From JANLTX01 sp049840835 (GTDB lineage: Bacteria > Armatimonadota > Armatimonadia > Armatimonadales > Armatimonadaceae), in assembly GCA_049840835.1 (NCBI GenBank), contig JASGJG010000035.1:1-64000 (forward strand): DNA of 64,000 nt. Reading direction: 5' to 3'. A program made the translations under genes and the position numbers. Every line of letters starts with the position of its first letter. The stretch's first letter is position 1. The notes below the pieces were generated by a model. That model saw only the letters and a list, made by a program, of their open reading frames with translations, had not been told where the DNA came from and searched no databases. This document shows, piece after piece, positions 34,916 through 44,182 of this stretch.

Positions 34916-35482
34916 TTACGCGCCGACCTGAGTTTGATCGACGGTTAGCACATCCGCAAATCCGGGGCATATTGCCACCGCTGCGTTGCCGTAGGTGAAG
35001 ATGGCGTTGGCCACCGCACCCAGCTGATCGCCGTACTTCTCTCCGGCCGTCATCAGATCGGAGGTCTTGGCTTCCTCGAATGCTTGCCCAGAGGTGCGAT
35101 AGAGCACCACGATCTGGTCGTTGTAGAACGCGGCGATCTCGGGCACGTCCAGCTTCTCGATCTTGTCGGCAGCGGCGCGATACGCCTCGGCGAGCTTGCC
35201 GGTTTGCTCCGGCGTCATCGCCAGCATGGCCGCACCCAGCTCGGCACCATGCTCGGTGATCGGGGTCGCGACATCCGGGAAGACCCCCGCAATATCGGCC
35301 AACAGCTCGTCCATGATCTTCTGGCGCGCTTCCACATAGGCGCCGATCTGATCGCACCCAGCGGTTGCCGGGCTCGGAACCGAGATCGGTGTCGCACCCT
35401 GAGCGGATGCCGTGGGCGAACCCACGATCGCCAACACGCCGGTCAGGCTCAGCAGGACAAGAAGCAGTCGCATTCGAGTCAT
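34916..35482 (-). CDS. Exported hypothetical protein, 188 aa
   Basis: Has a good signal peptide (MTRMRLLLVLLSLTGVLAIV, cleavage after SAQ). The mature part is predicted helical (ARQKIMDELLADIAG, LAEAYRAAADKIEKLDVPEI), with two cysteines that could pair. No family recognised; resembles small exported helical proteins common in Thermomicrobia. The ATG at 35482 follows GAAAGGACG; the frame further upstream is rejected because it would bury the signal peptide. Confidence 0.68.
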   Translation of the reverse strand: MTRMRLLLVLLSLTGVLAIVGSPTASAQGATPISVPSPATAGCDQIGAYVEARQKIMDELLADIAGVFPDVATPITEHGAELGAAMLAMTPEQTGKLAEAYRAAADKIEKLDVPEIAAFYNDQIVVLYRTSGQAFEEAKTSDLMTAGEKYGDQLGAVANAIFTYGNAAVAICPGFADVLTVDQTQVGA

Positions 35483-35563
35483 CGATCGTCCTTTCTTCCG
35501 GGCAGCTCGCTCCGCCCACTGGAACTCATTATGCAAGTTCCATGAGCGTGCGTTCCGGCCGCC

Positions 35564-36415
35564 TCACTGATTCCAGAGCTCTTGCACGTCGCAATAGTCG
35601 ACCAGGGTGATGCCGTTCGCCTCGACCAGCTCGCGCGCTTCCGCTGAGGTGAAGAAGTCGAAATCGGTTTTGCGCACCCGCCAGGCATTCGGTTCCATCG
35701 CCTGTGCTTCCGCATCGCCCAGACTTACGTGCGCCGCCCACTGGTGGAAACCCGGTTGCAGCTCGGAAAGCATGCGCGCCCAGATGGCGTTCTTTTCCTC
35801 CAGGGGAAGCCCGTAGCCGTCGATGATCGGGGTGTCGTTCGCCGGTTTGCCGGCCGCGATGAGCTCGTCACGCAATGCTGGAACGGCGACTCGCATGGCG
35901 AGCCCGAGCTCTTCGCACAGCCGCAATGTCAATTCGAGGATATCGGGTCGCCCACCGTCGAGCACGCAATGCCAGTCGAGATGCGTCGGACTCAATCCGA
36001 AATCGAGCACCCGGCCAATTTGGGCGCGAAATTCGCGTTCCACGTCAGGAAGTTGCGCTTCGGCATAGAGCTCGGGTATCTGCGCGTGCGCTTGGAAGAA
36101 CCCATTCGGACCAACGATCGACGGCACGCGATCGATCGGCGCCACGGGTCCCCAGCGATAGCCAGGCATCTCATTCACAATGGTGAGATGCACGCCGAAC
36201 GAGAGCGATGGATCATCTTTCAGGATCTGCATTGCTTCCCAGGCCCAGGGGCAGCACGCCATCAGGCTGGTGGTGGTGACGATGCCGTTGCGCATCGCCT
36301 CCACGGTAGCCATATTGATCGAGTGGCACATGCCGAAATCGTCGGCATTCACGATCAGGAGCTTCGCGTTCTCCGGATATCCCAGGAGAGCGTTATTCGT
36401 CAGAGTGTTCGTCAT
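35564..36415 (-). CDS. ChbG/YdjC-family carbohydrate deacetylase
   Basis: Metal-dependent deacetylase of the YdjC/ChbG family, which removes an acetyl group from chitooligosaccharides or related sugars. The Asp pair and His ligands appear in LLIVNADDFGMCHSIN (residue 20 on), FGVHLTIVNEMPG and SPTHLDWHC. The ATG at 36415 has GGAG seven bases upstream; one at 36436 is less favoured. Length 283 is normal. A ChbG-type role in chitin sugar use is possible, but no chitin genes are adjacent. Confidence 0.85.
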   Translation of the reverse strand: MTNTLTNNALLGYPENAKLLIVNADDFGMCHSINMATVEAMRNGIVTTTSLMACCPWAWEAMQILKDDPSLSFGVHLTIVNEMPGYRWGPVAPIDRVPSIVGPNGFFQAHAQIPELYAEAQLPDVEREFRAQIGRVLDFGLSPTHLDWHCVLDGGRPDILELTLRLCEELGLAMRVAVPALRDELIAAGKPANDTPIIDGYGLPLEEKNAIWARMLSELQPGFHQWAAHVSLGDAEAQAMEPNAWRVRKTDFDFFTSAEARELVEANGITLVDYCDVQELWNQ

Positions 36416-36691
36416 CTGTTTCTCCGAAATGTTCACCTATAGACACGAAGGTTCGCTGGTGCGAACATGCACGACGTTGCGCTCCGGTGCCTGCTTTCGG
36501 AATCATATGTGCTCGGGCCGATGTCCTCACGAACTGATTCCGGGCGGCAAATACGTCTTTGGTGCTATTTGATGGAGCTGCCCTGGTCGGTACCGTGAAT
36601 CTCGGTCGGGAACAGGTGAGCGTGTTGCGCCAATCGCCGCTCTCGTCCTCCTCTATCGTCTTCGCCAGTGAGAGGGGTTTCGAATCACACC

Positions 36692-37759
36692 ATGCATGCG
36701 CTGTCAGCTTCGATGGATCGCTGGCGCGAGACATCGAGTCAGAATGCATTCGTTGGGTTCGTCGATGCCGTATTGCGCGGTTTCGGTCAGGTCTTTTTTC
36801 AGAACAGCCCGATTTCCGGCGCCCTCTTCCTGATCGGGCTCTTCATGGGCGGCTGGGCGATGGGAGGGTACGCCCTGATGGCGGTGGTCGTCAGCACACT
36901 GACCGCCTATTGGTTGGGTGTCGACCGCTCCGCGATCGGCGCTGGTCTTTTTGGTTACAACGCGGCGCTGGTTGGTGTCGCGCTCAATTTCTACCTTCTC
37001 GACAACAGGATGCTGCCGGTCTATGTGATCTTCGGCGCGTTCGTGGCCTGCGTCATCGGGGCCGCGATCAGCAATGTGTTGGCCAAATGGGAGATTCCCG
37101 CCCTGACCGGACCGTTCGTGGTTACGATCTGGATTCTGGCACTGGGCATCTACGGGTTCACCGAGATCGAGCCGAGCGCCAATTCCCAAGCGCCCGCACT
37201 CCCGGTGCTGGCAAGCGGCGGCCGGGCAAGCATGTCCTTCGAGCATCTCTATACCGGGATCTTCAAGGGCGTGTCCGAGGTCTATTTCCAAAACAGCATC
37301 TGGATCGGCGTCCTCTTTCTGGCCGGCATTCTGGCGAGCAGTCATATCGACTTTGCCATGGCGATCGTTGGCTCGGCGGTCGGACTGGTGGCGGGTTGGG
37401 CGCTGGGGGTCGATCAGAATTCGTTGACCATGGGCCTCATGGGATACAACGGCGTGCTGACGATGATCGCGCTGGCCGGGCTCTTTTATCTCCTCGATAT
37501 CAATTCGCTCGTACTGGGCGCGTTGGCGGTGATTGGCTCAGTGCTGGTCTCTATCGCCCTCACCACGATCGTGATGCCGTATGGCGGGCACATCTACACC
37601 GCGCCGTTCGTGCTTACGACCTATGCCTTCATCGCGGCCGGTGCGTCGTTCAAGCGGCTGCAGTTGGTGGCCCCAGCGAAAGCAACCACGCCGGAAGGCA
37701 ATATGAACCTCTACCGCGAAAAACACTGGTGGGAGACGTTCTCCCATTCAGACTCGTAG
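36692..37759 (+). CDS. Urea transporter, UT family
   Basis: Channel-type urea uptake protein made of two homologous halves. The paired repeat signatures are GFGQVFFQNSPISGALFLIG (first half) and GVSEVYFQNSIWIGVLFLAG (second half); each half also has a GYNA/GYNG-containing pore helix (FGYNAALVGVAL; LMGYNGVLTMIAL) and PALTGPFVV or GGHIYTAPFV. About ten membrane spans, length about 355. The start is uncertain: ATG 36692 is chosen; a GTG at 36668 is also open. It lies 30 bases before ureA and feeds the urease. Confidence 0.88.
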   Translation: MHALSASMDRWRETSSQNAFVGFVDAVLRGFGQVFFQNSPISGALFLIGLFMGGWAMGGYALMAVVVSTLTAYWLGVDRSAIGAGLFGYNAALVGVALNFYLLDNRMLPVYVIFGAFVACVIGAAISNVLAKWEIPALTGPFVVTIWILALGIYGFTEIEPSANSQAPALPVLASGGRASMSFEHLYTGIFKGVSEVYFQNSIWIGVLFLAGILASSHIDFAMAIVGSAVGLVAGWALGVDQNSLTMGLMGYNGVLTMIALAGLFYLLDINSLVLGALAVIGSVLVSIALTTIVMPYGGHIYTAPFVLTTYAFIAAGASFKRLQLVAPAKATTPEGNMNLYREKHWWETFSHSDS

Positions 37760-37789
37760 CGTTCGTCGAACCAGGAAGGGAGACGCAGT

Positions 37790-38092
37790 GTGAATCTGGC
37801 GCCGAGAGAAATCGACAAATTGATCGTCTATCAGGTCGCTGACCTGGCCCGCAAGCGGATGGCACGGGGCACCAAGCTCAACTACTCCGAAGCGGTTGCC
37901 CTGGTGACCGAAGCAATTCTGGAGGGCGCGCGCGACGGCAAGAGCGTTTCCGATTGCATGGAGATCGGCACCAAGGTCTTGACCCGCGATCAAGTCATGG
38001 CGGGTGTGCCCGAGCTGATTCCGCTCATCCAGGTGGAAGCGACCTTCCCGGATGGCACGAAGCTGGTCTCGTGCCACACACCGATCGCCTAG
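37790..38092 (+). CDS. ureA: Urease subunit gamma
   Basis: Smallest structural subunit of urease (urea to ammonia and carbamate). The 100-residue sequence matches the family throughout: APREIDKLIVYQVADLARKR, LNYSEAVALVTEAILEGARD and VPELIPLIQVEATFPDGTKL. GTG start after GGGAGACGCA. Seventeen bases separate it from ureB. Confidence 0.96.
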   Translation: MNLAPREIDKLIVYQVADLARKRMARGTKLNYSEAVALVTEAILEGARDGKSVSDCMEIGTKVLTRDQVMAGVPELIPLIQVEATFPDGTKLVSCHTPIA

Positions 38093-38109
38093 GCTGAAGG
38101 AGCACCGAC

Positions 38110-38568
38110 ATGGCCACCATTCCCGGACAAATCTTCTTCGCCGATGGCGATATCGAAATCAATGCCGGACGACGCACGGTCTCGCTGACGGTCATCAACA
38201 CCGGCGACCGCGCCGCGCAGATCGGCTCGCACTTTCACTTCTTCGAGGTCAATCGTGCGCTGGAGTTCGATCGACCGCAGGCGATGGGCATGCATCTGAA
38301 TATCGCAGCCGGCACCTCGGTCCGTTTCGAGCCAGGGCAGGAGCGCGTGGTCGAGCTGGTCGAATTCGCCGGCGCCAAACGAGTGATCGGTTTCAACCAG
38401 CTCACAATGGGCAGCGCGACCGGCAAATGGGACGTCAAGCAGGCGATCGACAAAGCCAACGAGCTGGGCTTCTCCTCCAAATCTGAAGATGAAATGGAAG
38501 CAGCCGCCAAAGCTGCTGCCGCGGCGGCCAAGAAGGCATCTGGCAAGAGCAAGAAAGGCACCAAGTAA
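38110..38568 (+). CDS. ureB: Urease subunit beta with lysine/alanine-rich C-terminal extension
   Basis: Beta subunit: IPGQIFFADGDIEINAGR, VINTGDRAAQIGSHFHFFEV and the FDRPQAMGMHLNIAAGTSVR block are canonical. The usual protein is about 105 residues; this one has a 45-residue extension ending EAAAKAAAAAAKKASGKSKK, which is highly basic and low in complexity. It may contact nucleic acid, membrane or neighbouring subunits, or be non-essential. The stop overlaps the ureC ATG (TAATG). Confidence 0.95.
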   Translation: MATIPGQIFFADGDIEINAGRRTVSLTVINTGDRAAQIGSHFHFFEVNRALEFDRPQAMGMHLNIAAGTSVRFEPGQERVVELVEFAGAKRVIGFNQLTMGSATGKWDVKQAIDKANELGFSSKSEDEMEAAAKAAAAAAKKASGKSKKGTK

Positions 38569-40286
38569 TGGTTTCGATTCCTCGCAGCCAGTATGCGGAT
38601 ATGTATGGTCCGACGACGGGCGACAAGGTTCAGCTGGCGGACACCAACCTCATCATCGAAATCGAGAAGGATTTCACGGTCTACGGCGACGAGAACCAGT
38701 ACGGCGGCGGCAAAACGTCACGCGATGGGATGGGTCTCAAATCCGGCATGACTCATGCGGCTGGAGCGCTCGATCTCGTGATCACCAACGCGGTGATCAT
38801 CGATCCGGTGCAAGGCGTCATCAAAGCCGATATCGGTATCCGCGACGGCAAGATCGCGGGGATCGGCAAATCCGGTAATCCGGACATCATGGCCGGCGTG
38901 CATCCCGATCTGGTGACCTCGGCCAATACCGAGGTCATCTCGGCTGAAGGGCAGATCGTGACCGCGGCCGGGATCGACAGCCATGTGCACATGATCGCAC
39001 CCCAGCAAGCGTGGTCGGCGCTCTCGAATGGCATCACCACGCATATTGGCGGCGGCACCGGTCCGACCGATGGCACCAACGGCACCACCTGCACTCCGGG
39101 TCCATGGAATATTCAGCGCATGCTGGCGGCATACGAGGGCATTCCGATCAATGTCGGTCTTCTGGGCAAAGGCAACAGCTCGCTGCCCGATACGTTGATC
39201 GAGCAAATCAAAGCCGGCGCCTGCGGGCTGAAAGACCACGAGGATCACGGTTCCACACCCGGCGTCATCGATTGCTCGCTGAATGTCGCTGATGACTATG
39301 ACGTACAGGTCTGCATTCACACCGACTCGCTCAACGAAGCGGGCTACGTGGAAGACACGATCAGCGCGATCGACGGGCGCACGATCCACACCTATCACAC
39401 GGAGGGCGCCGGTGGTGGCCATGCGCCCGACATCATCAAGATCGCCGGTCAGCCGTGGGCGTTGCCTTCATCGACCAACCCGACGCTTCCCTACACCGTC
39501 AATTCGGTCGCCGAGCTGCTCGACATGGTGATGGTCTGCCATCACCTGAATCCCAAGGTGCCGGAAGATGTCTCCTTCGCGGAGAGCCGCGTGCGCGCGG
39601 AAACCATCTCGGCGGAAACCGTCTTCCACGATATGGGCATCATCTCGATGATCTCTGCCGACTCGCAGGCGATGGGGCGTTGCGGCGAGAACTTCACCCG
39701 CGCATTCCAGATGGCGCACCTGTGCAAGGATCAACGCGGCAAGCTGCCAGAAGATTCCTCCGACAACGACAACTTCCGCGTGCTGCGCTACCTCTCCAAA
39801 GTGACCATCAATCCGGCGATCACACATGGCATCGCGCACACGGTCGGCTCCATCGAAGTCGGCAAGCTCGCCGATCTGGTGGTCTGGCCGATGTGGTCAT
39901 TCGGCGCCAAACCGCGGTTGGTCGTCAAAGGCGGTCTGGTGGTCTGGTCGCAGATGGGCGATCCGAATGCCTCGCTGCCGACCCCGCAGCCGATCTATTA
40001 CCGCCCGATGTACGGAGCGTATGGGCTCGCGACCCAGTTGGGCCGCGTGAACTTCATGTCCCAGGCGGCGATCGACGAGGGTGTGTCAGAGCAGCTCGGT
40101 CTGAAGTCCGAAGCGGTTGCGGTCAAGGGTTGCCGCAAGGTGACCAAGTACGATTTGCTGTACAACGACAAGACCCCGGATATCGAAGTCGATCCAGAAA
40201 CCTTCAAGGTCACGGTCGACGGTGCGCACGCGCATATCGATCCGGCCCAGTCACTGCCGCTGACGCAGCTCTACTATCTCGTCTAG
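38568..40286 (+). CDS. ureC: Urease subunit alpha (catalytic)
   Basis: Nickel enzyme hydrolysing urea. Active-site elements: HxH in GIDSHVHMIAPQQ, the lysine to be carbamylated in CGLKDHEDHGSTPGVI, histidines in CIHTDSLNEAGY and TYHTEGAGGGHAPD, flap MVCHHLNPKVPEDVSFAESR and the aspartate in SADSQAMGR. Length 572 is normal. The segment beside the carbamylated lysine is DHEDHG where most ureases have IHEDWG, a modest deviation. The first histidine in HEDH is retained. Confidence 0.97.
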   Translation: MVSIPRSQYADMYGPTTGDKVQLADTNLIIEIEKDFTVYGDENQYGGGKTSRDGMGLKSGMTHAAGALDLVITNAVIIDPVQGVIKADIGIRDGKIAGIGKSGNPDIMAGVHPDLVTSANTEVISAEGQIVTAAGIDSHVHMIAPQQAWSALSNGITTHIGGGTGPTDGTNGTTCTPGPWNIQRMLAAYEGIPINVGLLGKGNSSLPDTLIEQIKAGACGLKDHEDHGSTPGVIDCSLNVADDYDVQVCIHTDSLNEAGYVEDTISAIDGRTIHTYHTEGAGGGHAPDIIKIAGQPWALPSSTNPTLPYTVNSVAELLDMVMVCHHLNPKVPEDVSFAESRVRAETISAETVFHDMGIISMISADSQAMGRCGENFTRAFQMAHLCKDQRGKLPEDSSDNDNFRVLRYLSKVTINPAITHGIAHTVGSIEVGKLADLVVWPMWSFGAKPRLVVKGGLVVWSQMGDPNASLPTPQPIYYRPMYGAYGLATQLGRVNFMSQAAIDEGVSEQLGLKSEAVAVKGCRKVTKYDLLYNDKTPDIEVDPETFKVTVDGAHAHIDPAQSLPLTQLYYLV

Positions 40287-40299
40287 CCACATTTCTTCG

Positions 40300-40325
40300 G
40301 TGAGGGAGCCGCCGCGCTCCCTCAC
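40300..40325 (+). other. Hairpin between ureC and ureF
   Basis: Perfect 10-bp stem GTGAGGGAGC / GCTCCCTCAC with a six-base loop, 13 bases after the ureC stop. No T-run follows; it may reduce expression of the accessory genes relative to the structural ones or protect the upstream mRNA. Confidence 0.55.
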
Positions 40326-40344
40326 CCGGATTGGAAACGTCTTC

Positions 40345-41094
40345 ATGTCTTTGGGGAATCCCCCGGCGTCGAATGGCCATATCCATCGAGATGATCCTGC
40401 CGGGACGGGTACGCTTCGTCCCTTCTTCAGCAGTCTGCAATTGACCGATTCGTTCTTTCCGAGCGGGCTGTTCACGCTCTCACATGGCATCGAGTCATTC
40501 GCGCAGGCGGGTCTGCTCACCCCGGCTTCGCTGGCCGCCATCGTCTCAGATCTCGTCCGCGCCACCGTCGGCCCGTCGGACGCTGCCGGGGTGGCGCTGG
40601 CGATGCGCGCCGCCGCTTCCAACGATCTGGCGGAAGTCGGGCGAATCGACCGGCGCTTGACCGCGACCAAGATCACCCGCGAGCCGCGGGAAACCTCGAT
40701 CCGCCTGGGCCGGCAATTGCTGGGGCTTGTGCGCGATGTCTTCGACAGCGCGCTGGCGCGCGACTATCTCGTTCTGGTCGAAGGACACTCGGCGCCAGGC
40801 AATCAGGCGATTGCGTTAGCTTTGCTCAAGGAGACGTTGCAGATTCCGGTCGAAGAAGCGGTCGCCGGCGAGCTCTATTCCTTTGCCGCAAGTTGCGTCG
40901 GAGCGGCGGTGCGCATGTCGGAGATCGACCATCGAAACGCGCAGCGCATCCTTCTTCTTTTGCAGCCCGTGCTGGAAGCGGCCACGCGCGACGCCCTCTC
41001 CCGTTCGCTGCACGAGCTGGGTGGGTCCGCTCCGTTTGTCGAGCTGATGTCGATGCGCCACGAAGAGGCCGAGCTGCGGCTCTTCTCCTCCTGA
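40345..41094 (+). CDS. ureF: Urease accessory protein UreF
   Basis: Helical GTPase-activating partner of UreG in nickel insertion. The family block LQLTDSFFPSGLFTLSHGIE is near residue 35, and the C-terminal half has EGHSAPGNQAIALALLKE and MSEIDHRNAQRILLLLQPV. ATG 40345 is chosen because the region before it is an arm of the intergenic hairpin; GTG 40300 is possible. Length 249, slightly longer than usual at the N-terminus. Confidence 0.9.
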   Translation: MSLGNPPASNGHIHRDDPAGTGTLRPFFSSLQLTDSFFPSGLFTLSHGIESFAQAGLLTPASLAAIVSDLVRATVGPSDAAGVALAMRAAASNDLAEVGRIDRRLTATKITREPRETSIRLGRQLLGLVRDVFDSALARDYLVLVEGHSAPGNQAIALALLKETLQIPVEEAVAGELYSFAASCVGAAVRMSEIDHRNAQRILLLLQPVLEAATRDALSRSLHELGGSAPFVELMSMRHEEAELRLFSS

Positions 41095-41117
41095 ATCTCG
41101 AAAGGAACCGATTCCCA

Positions 41118-41822
41118 ATGTCTGCGGAACATCGAACGGTCTTCAAAGTCGGCGTCGGCGGCCCGGTTGGCTCGGGCAAGACCGCGCTCATCGAAGCGCT
41201 GGTGCCCATGGCGATCGCGCGCGGATTCAGCCCGGTGGTCGTCACCAACGATATCTACACCCAGCTCGATGCCGAGCATGTGCGCGCCGCGCTGAATGGC
41301 ATCTTGTCAGCGGATCGCGTGGTCGGGGTAGAAACCGGCTCCTGTCCGCATACCGCGGTGCGTGACGATCCGACCGCCAATATCGCTGCCATGGACGAGC
41401 TGCTGGACAAGTTTCCAGATGCCGATCTGCTCTTTCTGGAAAGCGGTGGGGACAATCTGACCCTGACCTTCAGCCCGACGCTGGTCGATGCCTACATCTT
41501 CGTCATCGATGTCGCGGAGGGCGATGACATCCCCCGCAAGAAGGGCCCCGGCATCACCCACTCCGATCTGCTGGTCATCAATAAGGTCGATCTGGCGCCG
41601 TACGTGCGTGTCGATCTCGATGTCATGCGCATGGGCGCGGAGAGCGCCCGCCCGGATGGGGCACCGTACATCATGACCAACAGCCTGACCGGTTCGGGGC
41701 TGGACGAGGTGATCGAGTTCATCGCCACGACCAGTCAGACCGGCCGCTCGGACGAGGTCCGGCAACTGCTGGATGCCTTGCCGCCGCACGATCATAGCCA
41801 TAGTCACGATCACGCGCACTAG
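41118..41822 (+). CDS. ureG: Urease accessory GTPase UreG with C-terminal histidine tail
   Basis: GTPase that delivers nickel to apo-urease. P-loop VGVGGPVGSGKTALIEAL, the nickel-binding VETGSCPHTAVRDDPTANI (CPH motif), switch LESGGDNLTLTFSP and NKxD motif VINKVDLAPYV are intact. Unusually the C-terminus is a histidine/aspartate run, HDHSHSHDHAH, which could bind nickel. No ureE nickel chaperone gene is in the cluster. ATG 41118 follows AAAGGAACCG. Confidence 0.95.
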   Translation: MSAEHRTVFKVGVGGPVGSGKTALIEALVPMAIARGFSPVVVTNDIYTQLDAEHVRAALNGILSADRVVGVETGSCPHTAVRDDPTANIAAMDELLDKFPDADLLFLESGGDNLTLTFSPTLVDAYIFVIDVAEGDDIPRKKGPGITHSDLLVINKVDLAPYVRVDLDVMRMGAESARPDGAPYIMTNSLTGSGLDEVIEFIATTSQTGRSDEVRQLLDALPPHDHSHSHDHAH

Positions 41823-41852
41823 CGGTCTGGTCTTGAGTCCTGAGAAGATCGA

Positions 41853-42802
41853 ATGAATTCACCATTGCTCGAACGGCGAGATCAACCTGACCATGTGCTG
41901 CCGGTGCCGGTGCCGCGCGAGTTTGCGCGGTTCGACACGCCACTGGCCGGCTCGGGGCGGGCGGCCCGGGCAAGGTCGGCCTGATGGAGCTCGAGTTCGA
42001 ACGCCTGGGCGAGCGGACCGTGCGCTCGAGTCATTACTATCGGTCGCCGCTCCAGGTCTTCCAGCCGATCTATCTCGACCTCCACCGACCGGATATGCCG
42101 TTCATCATGCTGCTGCAAAATGGCGGTGGTATGGTGCAGGGTGATCGCTATCGCATCGATATCGTCTGCCGGGAGGGCTCCGCTGCGCATGTGACCACCC
42201 AATCACACGGCAAGCTCTACAAGTGCGAGGAGAATTTCATCTCGCAGGTGGTCGATATCACGGCGGACGCCGGCAGCTTCATCGAATTTCTGCCGGACAC
42301 CACCATTCCCTATCGGGACTCACGGTTCTTCCAGCACACTGCACTGCGTATCGACCCGACCGCTACCGCGATTCTGGGCGATGTACTCGCACCGGGCCGC
42401 ACCGCTCACCATGGGGAGCATCACGACTACACCATCTTCTATTCCCAGCTGGAGGCGACCGATCTGGCAGGCAATCTCCTCGTCGCGGACACCATCAAGG
42501 TCGAGCCGCGCTGGCATTCGCCCAAGAGTCCGGCAATTCTCGGTGAGATGGATGCGCTGGGCGTGCTCTATGTCTTCACGCGCGCTATTCCCGCCGGCGA
42601 ACTGGTGCAGGTACTCCGGCAGGCACTGGCGACCCATGAGTCGTCGGTGAGCGGGGTCAGCACTCTTCCGAACGGGGCCGGGGTCTCGGTGCGCATTCTG
42701 GGATCGACTGCCTATCTGGTCGAGCAAGCGCGCCGCATCGCCTGGGATGCCGCGCGTCAGGCACTCTTTGGTATTCCAGCTCCGAACCTACGCAAAGCCT
42801 GA
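41853..42802 (+). CDS. ureD: Urease accessory protein UreD/UreH, probably frameshifted near its start
   Basis: Scaffold protein binding apo-urease. The main frame from 41984 (MELEFERLGERTVRSSHY) has LLQNGGGMVQGDRYRIDI, HVTTQSHGKLYKCEENF, FLPDTTIPYRDSRFFQ and GDVLAPGRTAHHGEHHDYT. The ATG at 41984 truncates the family N-terminus: in frame, GGPGKVGL precedes it without a start codon. The frame from ATG 41853 (MNSPLLERRDQPDH, PVPREFARFDTPLAG) has a plausible N-terminus and would join by a one-base shift in the G/C-rich stretch 41,948-41,970. This is probably an indel; the coordinates given span both parts. Confidence 0.8.
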
Positions 42803-42825
42803 GGTCGGGAGGAGAGCTACTTTCG

Positions 42826-43851
42826 GTGGATTGGGTCAGACCACTTTCGGCCATTGGGGGAGTGCTCCTCATCCTGGCAACTTTCTATTGGGCGGCGCGC
42901 ATCCTGATGGTGAAAGGGGCCGCTCCTCCCTGGCTGGCGCGGATCATCTTCCGCTGCTGCCGCAATGGACTGCATTTCGTCGGCGATCTCATGTCCGGCC
43001 CGAAAAAACGTCGCGAGCTGTGGGCGCTCTATATCCCGGTGAGCCTGCTCGCCATTCTCGGCTGCTCCCTTGCGCTGGCGGCCATCGGATTCACGCTCCT
43101 GCTGTATGGCGTGACGGAGAATTCGCTTTCGACGGCGTACGTGAACAGCGTTTCTTCGATGTCCGTGCTGGGCATCGCGGGCAAACCCCCGACCCTGCGG
43201 GAAACGACGATCGCCGGTGTGGAAGCGTTCACCGGCCCGGTGTTCGTCGCATTGCTGATCGCATACACGGTGTCGATCTATTCGGCGTACTCAGACTATC
43301 GCAGCCAGATCGAATCGATGGACCAGGAGCTGGGCAAGAACCAGAATGGACTCCATCTGCTGCAGATGATCTGCGACCCCGCCGGCGCCGAGTCGCTTTC
43401 CACTATCTGGAAAAACTGGGCGGCGGAATACACCTCATTGGACAGCACCTATCGTTCGGTGGATGGCTATCTTCTCTTCTACTCCCCCGAGATGAGCGAG
43501 CATTGGGCGAACGACGGTCCGATGGTGCTCGACTCCGCGGCACTGCGCAATACCCTGATCGCAGGACCGCCCGATCCAGCGGCGACGGCCTGCCTCGCGG
43601 CCGGGAACCAGGGGCTGGATCACATCGCTCAGCATTACACGCATCGCGTGCTCCGGATTCGCAGACACCGGACACGACAAGCGATTGGCCGGCCGGAGTT
43701 CGACAGTTGCGCCTGGCATCTCACGACGTGTGGAGTCGATGTCGTTCCAGATCTCGACGCGGCATGGAGCGACTTCGAACGGTTGCAAGGCACCTACGAA
43801 ATGAATGTAGAGATTCTCAACCGGATGCTGCCAATCGGACGCAAAAAATAG
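42826..43851 (+). CDS. Hypothetical membrane protein, 341 aa
   Basis: Not recognised. Membrane segments near residues 7-28, 67-92 and 137-155, then a soluble C-terminal half of about 190 residues with predicted helices (LGKNQNGLHLLQMICDPAGA, WSDFERLQGTYEMNVEILN). Could be a small channel or sensor (two-spans then cytoplasmic domain), but no filter or signalling motif is present. GTG start, with GGGAGGAGAG upstream at a slightly long distance. It follows ureD by 24 bases, yet no urease role is evident. A terminator follows. Confidence 0.65.
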   Translation: MDWVRPLSAIGGVLLILATFYWAARILMVKGAAPPWLARIIFRCCRNGLHFVGDLMSGPKKRRELWALYIPVSLLAILGCSLALAAIGFTLLLYGVTENSLSTAYVNSVSSMSVLGIAGKPPTLRETTIAGVEAFTGPVFVALLIAYTVSIYSAYSDYRSQIESMDQELGKNQNGLHLLQMICDPAGAESLSTIWKNWAAEYTSLDSTYRSVDGYLLFYSPEMSEHWANDGPMVLDSAALRNTLIAGPPDPAATACLAAGNQGLDHIAQHYTHRVLRIRRHRTRQAIGRPEFDSCAWHLTTCGVDVVPDLDAAWSDFERLQGTYEMNVEILNRMLPIGRKK

Positions 43852-43883
43852 CCGTTGGGGCAACGGACAACGTCGCGAACGCA

Positions 43884-43915
43884 AAGAACCCGGCTCCCTG
43901 TGGAGCCGGGTTCTT
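43884..43915 (+). terminator. Terminator after the urease region
   Basis: Perfect 14-bp stem (43884-43897 with 43902-43915), loop CTGT, ending TTCTTCTT. It separates the plus-strand genes from the convergent tRNA gene. Confidence 0.88.
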
Positions 43916-43920
43916 CTTGC

Positions 43921-43997
43921 TGGTAGCGCGTACGGGATTCGAACCCGTGATCTCCGCCTTGAGAGGGCGGTGTCCTGGGCCGCTAGACGAACGCGCC
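43921..43997 (-). tRNA. tRNA-Glu (anticodon CTC)
   Basis: Complete cloverleaf on the minus strand. Acceptor GGCGCGT pairs with ACGCGCT (first pair G-U), anticodon stem CCGCC/GGCGG with loop CTCTCAA giving anticodon CTC, T-arm with GGTTCGAATCC. Discriminator A followed by an encoded CCA. Confidence 0.95.
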
Positions 43998-44133
43998 ACG
44001 GTCCCAAAATTGAGCGGGTCGAATCTTACCAATTCCGCATCGATCGGTCAATGTGACAATCAGGAACGAATTCGTTCACACCCCTAACCGTCCAAACCCC
44101 TCTCCCCCTGGAAAAATTCGCGACGGCGACCGC

Positions 44134-44182
44134 TTGACATTCTCTCGACCGGCTGCAATAACTATATCTGCAAGCGCTTACA
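44134..44182 (+). promoter_or_regulatory. Promoter and LacI-type operator upstream of the LacI gene
   Basis: TTGACA at 44134-44139 with an A/T-rich -10 zone 44,157-44,168, followed by the palindrome TGCAAGCGCTTACA (44169-44182), the classical AAGCGCTT core of LacI/CcpA-type operators. A half-site GCGCTTACAC recurs at 44,239. Suggests autoregulation by the LacI protein encoded downstream. Confidence 0.6.
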
